Of a stretch of DNA of 64,000 bases, positions 48,140 through 61,364 are shown piece after piece (the first letter of the stretch is position 1; each line of letters opens with the position of its first letter). The stretch lies in contig VZDJ01007747.1 in assembly GCA_008694505.1 (NCBI GenBank), positions 39,383,202 through 39,447,201 on the forward strand, in the 5' to 3' direction. The stretch comes from Cyanoderma ruficeps. Taxonomy: Eukaryota > Chordata > Aves > Passeriformes > Timaliidae. A program made the translations under genes and the position numbers. Under the pieces are notes generated by a model. It was not told the DNA's origin, made no database searches, and saw only the letters and a list, made by a program, of their open reading frames with translations.

Positions 48140-48870
48140 GGCCGGCCCCGGTGCCGTGTCTGGCGGGTTTCACCCCCAGCTCATCGCCTACAAAGGCCCC
48201 CGGACAAAAGCACAGATATGAATAAGGGCCAAGGATCATTACCTTGGGCAACAAAAGCTGTCCTGGAGAACAAAAATAGCACAGAAAGAGCCCACAAAAG
48301 GCAGAAAATCCTTCCTTCCTGTCATCTCCTCTCCAGGCCTTGCCTCCAGCGCAGGGGAGTGCAAGGGCAGGCGATACCCTGGGCCGGGGAGCTCCAACAA
48401 AGAGCCCTCGGCACAGCCCCGGCCCCGGGCTACCTCCGCAGCCCCGCCGTGCCCTGCCCTGAAAGCCGCCCCTTTGTGAGGGGACACAATGGCGGAGAAC
48501 CCCACGGTGACACTGAATGAGTTACAATGCCAACATCTGTGAGACAGTTTCTTTGCCGGGTGATGGAGAAGAGGCAATAAATTCCTCATAGGCCGACTCG
48601 GGAGAGCAGTCACCCATGGCAGGGCCGGGGCATGCGGGGACGGAGCGGCCTATTTAACGCGGCCGCATGTGTCCCCAGCTCCCTGCCCGCGCCTGGAAAC
48701 GGGGGTCAAATGCTGCAGCCCCCCTCTGACAAGGCGCTGGAGAAAGTCAACAGAGAATTAGGGACAGGCAGCAGCCACCGAGCCATTTAACTCATCTTCT
48801 TCTCGACGTCTGCTCTTTGTTTGGCTTAATGTGAATTGACCCAGCGATTGTTGGACTGTCTAACTCTTCA
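48140..48870. promoter_or_regulatory. CpG-enriched candidate enhancer/promoter
   Basis: By eye I count about 31 CpGs in 48140-48735, against roughly one per 100 bases nearby. SOX/HMG-like motifs recur on both strands: ACAAAGG (48190), ACAAAAG (48204), AACAAAAG (48250), ACAAAAG (48294), AACAAAG (48396), CCTTTGT (48471), ACAATGG (48486), CTTTGTT (48815) and ATTGTT (48847). A TATA-like TATTTAA (48651-48657) sits beside a NotI palindrome, GCGGCCGC (48659-48666). No repeat family is present. ORFs of 124-156 codons overlap on both strands and are best explained by G+C content. It could be a developmental enhancer, an alternative promoter or first exon, or a chance island. The function is inference. 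Confidence 0.4.
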
Positions 48871-48920
48871 AGCCAGAGCCTGGATGCCTGTTTTTTGGTT
48901 TCTTGTGTGTTTTATTGTGG

Positions 48921-48938
48921 TTTTTTTTTTTTTTTTTT
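48921..48938. repeat. Poly-T tract (T18)
   Basis: Eighteen consecutive T, directly downstream of the CpG-enriched block. Confidence 0.9.
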
Positions 48939-49059
48939 ATGAAATTACTTTCTCCAGCTGCCTCGTCTCCTCTAAAGGGGTGATGCAGCCTGCAGGGGTG
49001 ATAGGAAGTATTGACAGCTGGAAGTTTGAGGAATGTGGGTTGAAATAAAATTGAATCAA

Positions 49060-50113
49060 GTTAGGTCTGGCCATTACAGATATCTGAGCTCCCCTGTACT
49101 TGCTCATTAGGGTATGTAGCAATGGGAAAAGGATATTTTCTATTTAAAAAGCAGCTACATGTGACCTTAAAATTTTTTCTCCTCTTATTACAGCCTATTT
49201 CTCTATCTAATGCAGGTTATGTGGTATCACCCAGTGACTCCTGCAGCCAGACCATCCCACCTGGCTGAAATACATCAGGTCTTTAATAAGAATGTAGAAT
49301 TTCAACTATGAGCTGAGATAGTATTTTCTTTTCCTGCCAGATGTCCAGCTATTCATTGTCAAAGATGAGGTGCCTACTAAAAATAAGCCCTGGCATTTAC
49401 ATTTCCCAGTTTCCTGAAGATCTTGTAAAGAACACAGAAGCGCTGATTAACTATCCTGCTGCTAATTAATTATCAGACTTTTAAGAGGCTATGGATATCC
49501 GTACAGCAGCATGATCCCGTGTATTTTTAAACATTCTTTCTGCTACATTATACATCATCCTCTTGGGACTACTCCCCATCTGACTAGGGAAGCATTACAA
49601 CTTTCAGCTCTTGTTTTTTGCAAAGGCCAGCCTCACTTTTCATAGTTGAACCTGTATAAACTTGTGGGAGAGCTAAAGCAAGTTTCCCTTCTGAATTCAA
49701 ACATCAGTATGTAGTGATGTGCAAAATTGTTTTTGGCAAAGTTCCTCTCCAGTCAACACACTATCTCAAGTTAATTATTATAATTTGACCTAAAACTGTT
49801 ACATGTTCTGGAAACTCTCTGAGATTGAAGGGAAATCCTTTGAGTTCTTAATCCCTTAGCATGCCATCTAAAACCAACTAAAAGCTGATGCATTGATCTG
49901 TCTTTTGATCTTTTCTCTCTGAGACCATAATAAAACTGCTGATCCATGATACCCTCAATTTGTCAGCAAAAGCACTGCATATTTGTTTATATGTTGTTAT
50001 ATGGATCTCTAGTTCAGCTTGGTCTCCCTAAGTCTCATATCTCCTAGGAAAGATGCAAAAAGAATTGCAGAGGATCCAAAAATAAAAATCCCTTCTAAAA
50101 AGTCATCCATTGT
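49060..50113. other. Unique A+T-rich DNA with homeodomain-type motifs
   Basis: Repeat-free and A+T-rich. It contains TAATTAATTA (49463-49472) with a GATTAA close by (49445-49450), next to the CpG-enriched block. It may be part of the same regulatory region. No ORF of note. Confidence 0.35.
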
Positions 50114-50275
50114 TGGAGTTACAGCCTGTAGGACCAGGAGGGCCCATTAGATCATCCAGTCTCATCCCCTATAAAATACAGAGGTCACAGAACTTCATCC
50201 ATTTACTTTTGTATTAAGCTTAATACTTTGTGTTTCGCTGAATTGTATCTTTCAGAGAAGTATGCAGTTTTAATG
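50114..50275 (-). mobile_element. Ancient amniote CR1 fragment
   Basis: GTAGGACCAGGAGGGCCCAT, TAGATCATCCAGTCTCATCC, CCTATAAAATACAGAGGTCA, CAGAACTTCATCCATTTACT, TTTGTATTAAGCTTAATACT and TTGTGTTTCGCTGAATTGTA follow in order. This is a CR1 3' end of a kind I know from turtle and crocodile genomes ('GGACCAGGAGGGCCCATTAGATCATCTAGTC… GTATAACACAGGCCA'). It is unlike the bird-specific copies elsewhere in the window and must predate them. Confidence 0.7.
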
Positions 50276-53200
50276 TTAACATGGAAAGAGAGAGATAATC
50301 CCTCCGGGTAAAAGGCTGAGCATGCACAGAAAGTGGGGATGAAAAAAGAAATAACCCCTCCATTCCCTTCTATTAATATGACAATTTACTTAATATATAT
50401 TTTGTTTTCTTTCATCCACTGTCTACAAAACCTTCTGAAATGTGACTTCTTTAATTTCTTTTGCCAGATTATTCCATTATTAAGGACACTTTGGAAACAG
50501 CAGCTGATATTCAGACTAAGTGAGTTATATTTAAGTCAGTTTCCTTAAAATGGCCATACTGGTTGTTATTACTCTCATTTTATTGCATGAGTGCGTATAT
50601 TTGCCAGTTAGGAACAGTGGCCCCCTGTACTGTAGTGGAATTATGGAATTATGGAATTATGGTCCCCCACAGGAGTTGCAGCCCCCCTGCACAGCGAAGG
50701 ATAAAGATGATCCTTGCTTTAAACAACTCATGCTGCATCATTTTTCTTGTTCAGCCCCTGTAAGTTTCCTTTGCCTTGTCAGCAATGAGACCCTCAGTCT
50801 GCCTGCTTTCTTTCCACCATGTAGGCACTGGAAAGGACTGGGCCACACAAAGGCCACAGTGCCTGAAGGTCTTGTTCAGTGTTACTCTGGGAGGTACAAC
50901 TTCCTCAGTTATGCCCTACGAGGCTCACCCTGCATTGGGATAGCTTGGTGTGCTAACAGGGTTTGCCCCTTCTCGTGGCCCAGAGTGGTGGACAAGCTGC
51001 TTTGCCTTGACATAGACCTACAGAGATGACACACTGGCTTTGTCTTTCCGTCTCCACATATTTAAATCTCTCCCTACATGGCTCAGAAGAGCTGCTTGTC
51101 CCAGGCAAGGAGTCCCTGTTATCTGCTGGAGTCACTGGACTTTTGGAGGACCAGTGTGACCTCCCATGTGGGATTGGTGTTTGGGCTGAGTAACTTAACC
51201 TCCCACCATGGATTGTGGTGTGAAGCTCACCCTTTGTATGGTGCATTTAAGCTAAAAATATGAAAACAGGGGCTCTCTTCTACTGAGAATATAGTCAGTG
51301 TGTTTGAGGCTGCTTGGACATGTTGAACTAATGCAGGAGGTCAAAGTGGCTCATCAGGTTTGGGAGGGAGGTGGTGTGGGTCTTTTGCCATCACAAACGT
51401 ATTGAAAGATTGGTATCTGTGCTCAGACTCAGATCTCCCTCTTCTGTAGGGTCCTGCATGTTGGCTTGGATCCATGGCTGAGCTTGCACTGCTGTGTTCT
51501 TTCATCTGGGCTCAAGTTGATGGCATGATCCTCCTATTCCATTCCTCCAAAACTACTGAAGACTTTTCCTATGTGGAGAAAAAGCAATTTTGGCTCAGGG
51601 GTAACCACAGACTTTTTTCTCCTCTCATTCACAGTGTCACCAGTGGCCTGTCCAGAGCTCTCAGGGGATCCCATTACCAGCTGTGAGCTGTGGGCAGAGG
51701 AAAGCCAGCATGTCCAGCCTGGCCCTGCTCTGCTGGTCCCTGTGGCCACCGTGCAGTGACACTGCTGTCATTGTAGCTGTTTGAATTGGCCCTCCACAGT
51801 CCTAGGAAGAAGGGTTTTCTTTGGAAGTGGCTTCATTTGCTTCTGAAAACTACTATGTATTCCTAAAAGCAGTGGAAATCAGACCTGCTGTAAAGGGTTA
51901 AGTACCCGGTACACTCACTGCCTGCTCTTTGAAAACGGTTTCATGCATTACCTTTACAAAATATTTCAGGGGATTTTGTTGTCTGTCTGAGTCATTCCAT
52001 GAAAACCACCATAGTAAAGAATTGAGGGTATCTTGTATTTCCTAAAGGGCTGATTTTTAAAACTATTTTGATTTTCCTTTTCTTCAGGGCTGAGTGCTTC
52101 AGTGACGAGGCTGCAGGCAGCTCTTCCTTTCCTGCTCTCTTTTGTGATGGTTGCTTGGAACTTCTTGGCTGCAAAGAGGTCTTGACTCCTGTGCTGGGGG
52201 TTTCTCCTTTAGGCTTTTCCTCAGAATAGTGGTTGAGGCAGGCTCATGGGAGCAATGTCTTTGAGTTCCCTCAGCCTGAGGAAGCAGCCAAATCCCAGTT
52301 TTTCATTTCTTGGTGTGATGCTGTGGCTGCCATGGTGTTGAGAGCTTCCCTCGGTGTTTTGGTGAAGGTGCCAGTGGCTGCTGTGCATCATGTTAGCACA
52401 TCACATTCAATTGGCCCTGACATTTCATGCTGTTAGAATTCCCTGCTCAAGGAGTTTGTGTATCTCAAGTGGATTTGTGCAGGAAATTGTTTTTTCCTGT
52501 TTAATCCAAGGAGGAGGTAGCTCTGGGCATGCACAGTAACAGAACTTTGATCACCCTCTTAAATATGATGAAAATGTAATTGATTTCAGCCAATATTTTT
52601 TCATCAAATAGGAAATTAAAAACAAGTTGTACCTTCAGAGTCACCCTGTTGTTAATCCAATATTGTGGCAACACAATTACAGCTGCCCCAGTGTGGGGCT
52701 GGCACAGCAGGATCCGGATCCTCGTGGCATTGGGGATGGAGAGGAGAGTTGGGAAAACTGGCAGAGCTGTGCAGCAAAGGCAGGGAAGGCTGCAGTGCTT
52801 TTGCTTGGGAAACTGGGAGATAATATGCAGACCTGGAGGGACAAGCTGAATTGAAACCCACCATGACAGTAATTAGTGCTGTGCTAATAATCAGAGGACC
52901 ATCAGGGCTAACATTCTCATAGTTCTGCTCAGTCTGTACTTGAATTAAATATTTCTTCCTTTGTCTGTGGATTGGGATAAAGCTCTATAAATCTGTCCTG
53001 GATACTGGGGCATTGACTTTAGCCATATATTACTTGTAACTCCGTTTAGACCTCAAGAATGTGTTTAATAATCCCCTGCTTGAGGTGTTGGACTGGATTT
53101 GTTGTGATGGGAGTGGAACCATGGGAAACAGAACAGAAATCAGAGGATCCCAACTCACACTGCCTTTGCTGCTGTTAGATGTCTCTTTACCTTGGGTTTG

Positions 53201-55374
53201 TACCCATCTTTTTCTGTCAAAGAAAGAGATAGCTCAAAATATACAGAATCTGTTTGCAAGCAGCAGGTTGAGAGCTGGCTTGGGTATTCGGGCAAGTCTG
53301 CACAGAGTGAGTGTGGATCCAAAGTAGGAGAGCACTTTTCTTGGAACACTGTCATGAAAATAAATATAATTGAGTTCCTCAGGGATCAGATTAACTGATC
53401 CCTTGTTCCATATTAAGTAGAATTTGTACATTTCCCCTGCCTTTTTATTGTGTCTCTTCGGGGCTGTATCAGCAGCTGCTTGGGTAAATTCCAAGTGAGT
53501 GGGGCTATGTGCAGAGAAAATCCAGCCAAGCTAACCCTGTGCCTGAAGTTCTGCTATGGATATTGATGGGGGACTTGAAGATGCCTGGGCTGGGTCTTGC
53601 TGTGATTTTGTAGGATCCAAAATGCCAGCTTGGATGCCAAAGGAGCCATAGCAGCAGGATCTCGCAGAGACCAGTTTGAGCTCTTGAGGGGTGGCCCCTT
53701 TCCTCTCTGGGTCTGGCTCCTGTAGTGGTCACACTGCTGCAGAACCCAGTAGGACCCACAGTACCATCAGCCTCAGGAATCCTAATGCAGAAAGATCTCT
53801 GTGTGGCCTGCCTCAAACGGGATCCTCAGACTTTGCTTGGAGAAGGTGTAAAAATGTTGGCAGTTCTGAACTCCTAAATTCCTTGGTTTTAAAAATGCTC
53901 CCATTAGAGAATAGCTGTTTTCTCTGTCCTGCCCAAAGCACTCGACTGCTTCCAAGATGTTCCACCTCCCTCTCTCTGTTAGTTCAGCCATTCTCCTCCT
54001 CCAGGGCTTGTCCAGACTTGGCACAAAGGTGCTAACACACTTGTACTGACACATTTCCAAATGAAAGATGACATATTTTCAACTAAGCAGCTTTATCTTT
54101 TCCTGCTAACACCTGCTAGAAAGCAGCTCCTTCTGTCCACACTGGGATTTGAAAACCTGCCTGTTCGAATATTTTAGCTGACACATTTCAGAAATGCTCT
54201 TTTTGCTGCCATCAGGCTACGCAGTGTGCTGTGGGCTGTGTTCCCTCCCCACCTGGGAATGAGGCTCACAACAAAGCCTAGCTGATTTCAATACTCCAGG
54301 ATCAAGTTCAAAAAGAGTGAAAAGCCCTGTTTGCTTTCACTTAGCATCCAGGTTGGGGTGGGAGAGGAAAGCTTCAAAAGCAGGGCTGTTAGCTGCAAAC
54401 ATTGACCTCCTGCAATTTTAGACTTCTTTCAGCTGAGCTTCCAAATGAAAACAATTTGTCCTGACATCTACCTTCCTCTTCTACTCCTTTTGGAGGGTGT
54501 CTTCATGTTTGACCCATTTCTTCTTGCCCGTCTAAGAGTATCTAAACTTAATCAGAAAGATGATTATTTCTTTATTTTCAAAGAAACTGGCATCAGGTAT
54601 CTCTGGCAAGGTGCACTGCCCCCCAAGCCAATTGGATTGAACTCCTTCCTCCTGCTTTGTGAGTCAGGTCAGGTCAAGATTACCTGAGGTCTCATCCCAA
54701 AAATCTTCCAACCTTATCCGCACGTGGAACTGCTTGTGTAAGTAAAGGAAGAGCTGTGGGAGTGATGACTGCAGGGCTGGGCTCAGGAGTTTCAGGTCTT
54801 TTGGGTAAGGAATCACTGTTTGGGTAGGAATCACTAAGGGTCACTATTTTCTTCACTATTCACACAGGAGCCAACCAGCAGAACGGCTCTGCTAGCAAAA
54901 GGGATGAGTTAAAGCTCAATAATGATGTTCTATCTGGGCTGAATCCCCCAAAAGTGAGCTCACTGACAGCACCTCAGCCCTCAGGTGATCATGTTTTATG
55001 TAGCAGGTCCCTTCTTGGGAATTAGAAACAGCCCAAAGTGGAGGAGATTGGCAGAATCCTGCTATTAGTTTAGGGAATTAATAACAAGGCCTTCCACTGC
55101 TGCTCCTGATGCATGAGGAATATAAAATATAATCCTGGATTATACAAATCCAAAAATTTAAGCAGGACTATGTCAAGATTTATTTCAGGGAAAAATCTGG
55201 TAGAACCTTGTGCAGTGTATCAAATTTATCAATGCCACCTCTTACCTTGTCCCCATCCATGCCATGCCCCAACCCACATCTCCCCAGGCCTTGCTTTGCC
55301 AGCCTGGAGCTCCACAGCAGCTTGTTTGCTGGGAGCTCTGCTGAAGATGGAAGGGGAACACAGCCAAAGGGAAG
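50276..55374. other. Unique non-coding DNA with a tiny tandem repeat
   Basis: An 8-bp unit, GGAATTAT, occurs three times head to tail (50637-50660). The ORF at 50550-51029 (159 codons) runs through it and has no recognisable domain. No transposon or RNA gene recognised. Confidence 0.45.
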
Positions 55375-55551
55375 TCACAGAGCCATAGAATCTTAGAATG
55401 GCTTGGGTGGGAAGGGCCCTTAAAGCTTGTCTTGTTCTAACCCACCTGCATAGGCAGGGGCACTTTCACTAGACCAGGTTGCTCAGAGCCCCATCCAATC
55501 TGACCTTGAACACTTCCAGGAATGGGGGTTTCACAGGTCTCAGGGAAGGTC
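55375..55551 (-). mobile_element. CR1 LINE 3' end fragment
   Basis: ATAGAATCTTAGAATGGCTT, GGGTGGGAAGGGCCCTTAAA, then CTAGACCAGGTTGCTCAGAG and CCCCATCCAATCTGACCTTG form a typical inverted CR1 3' end, truncated after the 'ACTTCCAGGAATGGGGG' block. Confidence 0.92.
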
Positions 55552-58500
55552 ATGGATAGATGAGTGGAGGGGGCAGGTGGGTTTAGCTGTCACTTATTAC
55601 TGCCAAAAGATCAGAAACCTGGTGAACATTCCTTCCTTAAGGCCATGCTTTGTATCCATGTGTTTGGTGGTGGAATAAAAAACATTGACTGTGTATAATC
55701 TAGAAAGGGGACTTTGCTTCCCAATATACTTTCTTGAACATATCAGTGTTCAATAGCATTAATAGGGAAAGGAATGAGGGAAAAAATCCTCTCTAATTAC
55801 AACTGCAGTGATAATTGACTGGTTTGGCTGGGCTCGTTGGTTTTCTAACATTGTCCCCTAAAGCTACTGATGTAAGCAGATAACTCTGTTTCAACATTCA
55901 TAGCTTCAAAGATAGTTTTCATTTTGCATAGGAGCAGGGTAGAACTGTTTTAGAGTGGTGTCCTAAAAAGGAATTTTTAAACATTACTGGGTTTGGATCA
56001 AAAAGTTAATGAAAAGAAATCTACACCATACCATTGCATTCCTCTAAGATATAGATTCCTCCAGATTCCAGAAAATCTCCCCCAAATACATTGTCAAACC
56101 CAAAGGTCTTCACAGGATGGTTACGCTTTAATGTGGTGACACATTTTGAGAAACTGAAGATTTTCAGAGTGTTTCCTTCTCTGCCTTGAAGTCCTCTGTA
56201 CACAACATTTGAAATTTCACATCACAAACCTCTATTTCTAACAAATTTATCCATGGCTCAGCAATCCCAGTAAAGACCCTTGGGTACATCCCCTCACTAA
56301 TTCCCTCATTAAGAAATGGAACTTCTTCTCCTAAATGTATATGTACGTCTGTAAGTCCACTTTAGCCATTAAAAGCAGATCTACTCCCAGAACAGATGCA
56401 TTTTTCAAACAGATTAATCTTAGGGGGATGATTGTGCTCACGTCAATGGAGCTAAGCCGGTTTGCCCCCATAGGCCCTTGTTTTAAAACGAAGTGATGAA
56501 AATGGGTGACACAAATGATAATTGCCTGATGATTTTCATTGCCCTGAGCTCACTGGTTGTTCTGTGTATTTTGTGATCAAAGTGAGGCACGGATGGGAAT
56601 GTTCTGCTGTTCCTCACGTACATTCCTCTCGTGGTTCCTGTGCTCAGTTGGTTTGTTGCAATTGCATCTTTGACTATTCACACGCCATTTCAGATCTGGA
56701 TGTAACTACAAGTTTTTATTTGATGTGAGAAAGAACAGCAATCATGGTGCTTGGAAGCAAAAGGCACTGTTTGTTTTCTGATGCTCACAGGGATTCCTGT
56801 TTTGCAGCTACAACGTGCATATTTCACAGCCATGTAGACAGCTCCTGTCAATTAACATGAATTATGGCTCCAGAAGCCTTCACCATAAACCTGCACTACA
56901 TTAACTCCTGAATTTCAACCCCTGCCCGTGGCAAATTCATTGCAATGCAGATAGAAATCATTCCAAAACCTATGACTGGAAAGACTTTTCTCTTATGGGA
57001 GTGCTGTTTCTGATGATGGGGAACACTTTCTCATGTCTCCTGGGGACACTTTGCATATCAGATTCAGGCTGCAAACTCCTCCTGAAGTGTGTGGCTTCTT
57101 GCCTCCCATTCTGTTCCCAGCTAGAGAGGGAAAATCCCTGCCCCTGGCATGGCAATAGTGGCACAGGCTGGTAAACCTGGCCTACCCATGTGTATGGAGA
57201 GCAGCTGAAGGGGGGGAGAGCCCCTCCCAGCACAGCCCCGGATCCCCTCACAGGAGAACCCAAGAGCCCATCCCAGGACAATCCAAGAGCTCATTTAGGA
57301 CAAATCCCCAGCTTACCCTTCTCCTTCCTCCCACCTCTGCCCCAGGCTATGTGGTCTCCTGGCCTTCCTGAGCTCTGGGGCTTGCCAACCATCTCTGAGC
57401 TGTTCACTGCTAGCCCAGCAGGTTATTCAAGAGGTAGATTAGTCTTCTGCTGGTCCAGTGCATTGAATAGATCATGGAATAGTCTGTGTGTGGCTAGGAG
57501 GTGGGAGATGGGTTAAGGGATTTTGTGAAGCCCCAGGATTTCAAAGATCATGAGTTAAATTGACTTTATCTTCTGGCATTGCAGGCTGGGAACTCTGGTC
57601 TCTTGAGAACCCTGAAGACTTCTTGGTAACTTTTGCTGTCAGGGGGAAAAGATTTGCAGGTGTAAACAAGAGTTAATCTTAGAGAGCAAAGGGAGATGAT
57701 TGCCTGCAGGGGCTGTATCCATGCAGTAACTCACCAGCTCATATCTTTTAATAACAGGGAATGCAGGGTTTGCTTATGTTTACAAGCAGAAAGAGTGGAG
57801 AGAACTATTTCTTTTTTGGATCCACAGACTGAATGACATGTGTAGGTATTTAGGCAGAGTGCTCAGGCACTCAGCTCTGGAGGACTAATGGATTTTAGAT
57901 GGGGGTCCTGAAGTGGAGCTCAGCTGACCTGCCATCTCCACTCTGCTGCAGGCCCTTTTAGAGTCTTTGGTCCTTTATTAAATCTTGCCTGTGTTTCAAT
58001 TACCACCTTTGAAACTAAGGCAAGGGAAAGCACTGATCCAGCTTATCTTTGCAGTACACAGATCTTCTGCTTAGGGGATCCATGAAAGCACCTGGACTGG
58101 CAGATAAAGCAAAAGTTGAAATTCTGATTAGAAATTTCTCCTGACTGTGAGGAAAAGGTAACTTCTTCTGCATGGACTTGTCAGGCTGTTGGCCCAAGTT
58201 CTTTGCAACACCATCTCTCTGGTTTGCCTCATGCCAGGGCAAATCTTTCTGGATCTGATCTTTTGACTTCCATGTTTGCTTCCATTGTAGAGTTTTCCTA
58301 GGCAACTGAGTAAGAGTCAGTCAGCCAGAGGAGCCACACCAGCTGTTCCATAACACTATGTCAGTGCAAAGCGAACCAGAAAAACTGGCTAAGCTGCTAA
58401 GGGAAAGAGCTTCCATGAGCTGGGGAATCCTCTGGTGGGGCAGAATCAGTGCAGGACAGTTCCCTCTGCCAGCATGTGGACTGGATTACAGATGGGTAAA

Positions 58501-60187
58501 GAGCCAGCAGTGCCTTTATCCTGATGTGTGACAGGTGAACTTGTGTAGGTGGAGTTCAGATGATGACAGGAACCTTGAGAGACCTTTGATGGTGGCCTGT
58601 GTATTGCCTGAGTTGACCTTGCCATAGTCTGTAGCTCACCAAGTGAAGCCCAAATGGATTTGATGCTCACAGGTTGGTTCTCCAGTGCTGCTCTGATGCA
58701 GCTGGGCTGATTGTCCTCAGCTGACTCCTGCCATGGCTGAAGAATAATTTCTTTGCAGCATTAAAGCACTCTTGTAGCTTTTACATCTCCCAGGTGGGTT
58801 ACAGAGTGGGTGTGTGTAATTTAGACCTAACAGGTGCTTTTCACTGGGTGTGTGTAGGGAATAAGGAGCAGTTTGAGGAAATATCTTACAGGCTTAGCAA
58901 GGTTTGTTAGCTCCTTCTGACCAAACAGCTATTCCTGTGTGTGTAACATATTCCACTGCATCATTTGCACCTCATCTATTACCTGCTTGCACAGGTAGAG
59001 TGCCTGTAACCACTGGGGAGGGAGCCTGTGCTTTTCAAGTGAGTAACATGAGACAGCATTTGTAACTGAAAGCTTTACAGCATCAGCTCTGGGGAAGCAG
59101 TTTGATGGGGACTGGGGTGCACAGAATTGCCCCCAGGTCTGGGCAAGTGCACAGGGAGGAGAGCTGTGCCTCTGAGCATGGCTGTGGCACACACACTGCT
59201 CTGGTGTCCAATAAGCCCTTTGTAGGGAGTGTGCATTGTTAATTTATCTGGAAAACAGCCTCCAGAAATTCTCAAGACAGTCTGAAACTCCCAGCAATGC
59301 CTAGTTCTGTGGAATTTTCCTGGGACTGTGCAGAACTCCTGTTGATGGTGGTGCCATTGCATAGAATTGCTCCTGCTGTGAGAGGCTCCTACTGAGGTAG
59401 GTGTTGACCCAGCCCACACATTTATGACCTTAGAAAGATTTTCATTTACTCAGTGGCCACCAAAACTGGTTCCTTTGCTATGGCTTGTCTGCTGTGGGAG
59501 ACTGCCTTGTGTTGGAAAGGATATTATCTGACATGCTTTTGCTAGCACCATGTTAAACACTGCTTTGCCCAGCTGTCCTTGCTGCTGCCAAAGGCAAAGT
59601 AAAATTGAATATTCTGGTGGTGTTGATCTAATCATGCTAACGAATATATTTGCTAAGATTAACTTTTCCAAGATGAACTTTTCCACTGTAGACAAACTCT
59701 GTAGTTCCAGACATGTTAAAGAGTACATAAATGATTCATTGTGGTTGTAACTACCAGCAGCTTTTACAGAGATGTTTGTTGGAAAGGAGAGCATTGGCCC
59801 ATTTACTTCAACAGCACTGTTGGCGGGAAAGTTGGGGGGAACTTGGAGGAAAACTTACTGCTCCCTCAATTTCTTTTCCAACATCAGGGCAGATGGGATA
59901 AAGGCATTAGGAAGATGGTGAAAGTCATTGTGGGCACAAAGTAAGGACCTGAGAAGTGTGTTCTTGCCCTTCCATTGCTGGTTTTTGCTGTCCTGACCCT
60001 GTGGAATGTATACACATCTAAGGAACTTAGTAAATCTTCTGTCTTGATCCAGGAAAGTGGATTTTGAAAATTATTTCACCAAACTCTGAGGCTAAGACGT
60101 GCACAAGGGCTGCTACTTTATCTGGAGTATGGGAGCAGCTATCACTTGGTCAACCCAGTTCATGGCTGAAATATTAGCATTCCCCAG
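55552..60187. other. Unique non-coding DNA
   Basis: No gene or transposon recognised. The 56420-56950 part is repeat-free and A+T-rich, with several TAAT-type and ATTTGCAT-like motifs, and is a weak candidate for a conserved element. ORFs up to 114 codons look like chance. Confidence 0.45.
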
Positions 60188-60350
60188 GATGGAGCAGTTG
60201 TGGCTGCCCCATCCCTGGAAGTGTTCATGGTCAGGTTGGATGAGGCAACCTTATCTCCTGAGTGGCATCCCTCTCCATGGCAGAGGGGTCTGGAACTAGA
60301 TGACCTTTAAGGTCTTTCCCAACCCAAACTATTCTGGGATTCTGTGATTA
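60188..60350 (+). mobile_element. CR1 LINE 3' end fragment
   Basis: TGCCCCATCCCTGGAAGTGT, TCATGGTCAGGTTGGATGAG, GAACTAGATGACCTTTAAGG and CAACCCAAACTATTCTGGGA, ending TTCTGTGAT. This is a plus-strand CR1 tail truncated on the left. Confidence 0.92.
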
Positions 60351-61364
60351 TCATTCTGCTACTAGGGAGGCCAGAGAGATCCATGTGTAACCTTACAGAG
60401 ATATTAAGAACTTTATTAGGCATGACAGAGATGGAACTTGAACTGGGTTCAAACAACTCAGTATCAGTATTTCACTCTTAACTTTCTCCTGCAAGCTGAA
60501 GTCAGCACATCACTTCCTGTGGGAACCACTTCTGAGAGTCACAGAGGAAGTGTGGCTGATAAGATGTGTGGCTCTGAGGGTGATTGCAGGGCTTCCCTGC
60601 ACACAGAGCAGTCCTTGTGATCACAAAGGACTTTTCATGGGACAGTCTGGAATCTGAGGGAGGAATATATTCATTCACTCAGCTTCAGGCAGTGACTTGG
60701 ACCATTTTAGGAGCTGAAGATGATGAAACTGTGAGTGGGGCAGCTCAGCAAGATCTGAGGCACCGTCATCACTTATGCCTGGATGCACTTATTAGTAGGA
60801 GACTGGAGGAAAATTTAAATAAAAATACACTGTGCAATTATGAGAGATTAAATCAAGCTGGATTTAATGAAACTGCAGGAGTGAAGGGAAGAAGCAGGGC
60901 TGGAGTTTGAGTAGGTATCACAAAAACTGTCCACCAAACCTCCCTGGCACTGAGCATCCCACCAGAGACAACTCTTGAGTAACCAGCTGAAGGTGGCTCA
61001 AGAAATGACCCCTTTACCTTAACTCTTGGAGTGGGTAACTCTGCAAATGACTAAGTAAAAGGGTTTGTAGAGATTTAAGTAGAGGGGTGTGGAGGGCAGA
61101 GCTGTCTTGGAGAGCCTGTGTCCATTTCCTTTCTTTGGTGCTGTCTGCAGCCTGAGTTTTGATTTCAGCCTGTGCCACAGAAGCCATTTAGAGGTCAGGG
61201 GTTGGGTACCATGTGCTCAAACAAAATTGTGCTTAAATAAAATAGATTAAAACCCAGAAGCCCAAGAAAGGCTTTTTGTCCATGTCTGCTCAGAGACTGT
61301 TGTTTGCAGCCTGATGAACAGAATCTCCAATCTCAAACTGAAGCTTTGAAGAACAACCACCAAA
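60351..61364. other. Unique non-coding DNA
   Basis: Nothing recognised apart from short overlapping ORFs. Confidence 0.5.

Noticed and set aside
48050..48613. ORFs of 156 (plus) and 124 (minus) codons in the CpG-enriched block
   Set aside because: They overlap on opposite strands, show no recognised motif, and are explained by local G+C content. A short non-ATG or spliced first exon cannot be excluded.
50637..50660. Three GGAATTAT units as a CRISPR-like or regulatory array
   Set aside because: Only three 8-bp head-to-tail copies without spacers, so this is simple slippage.
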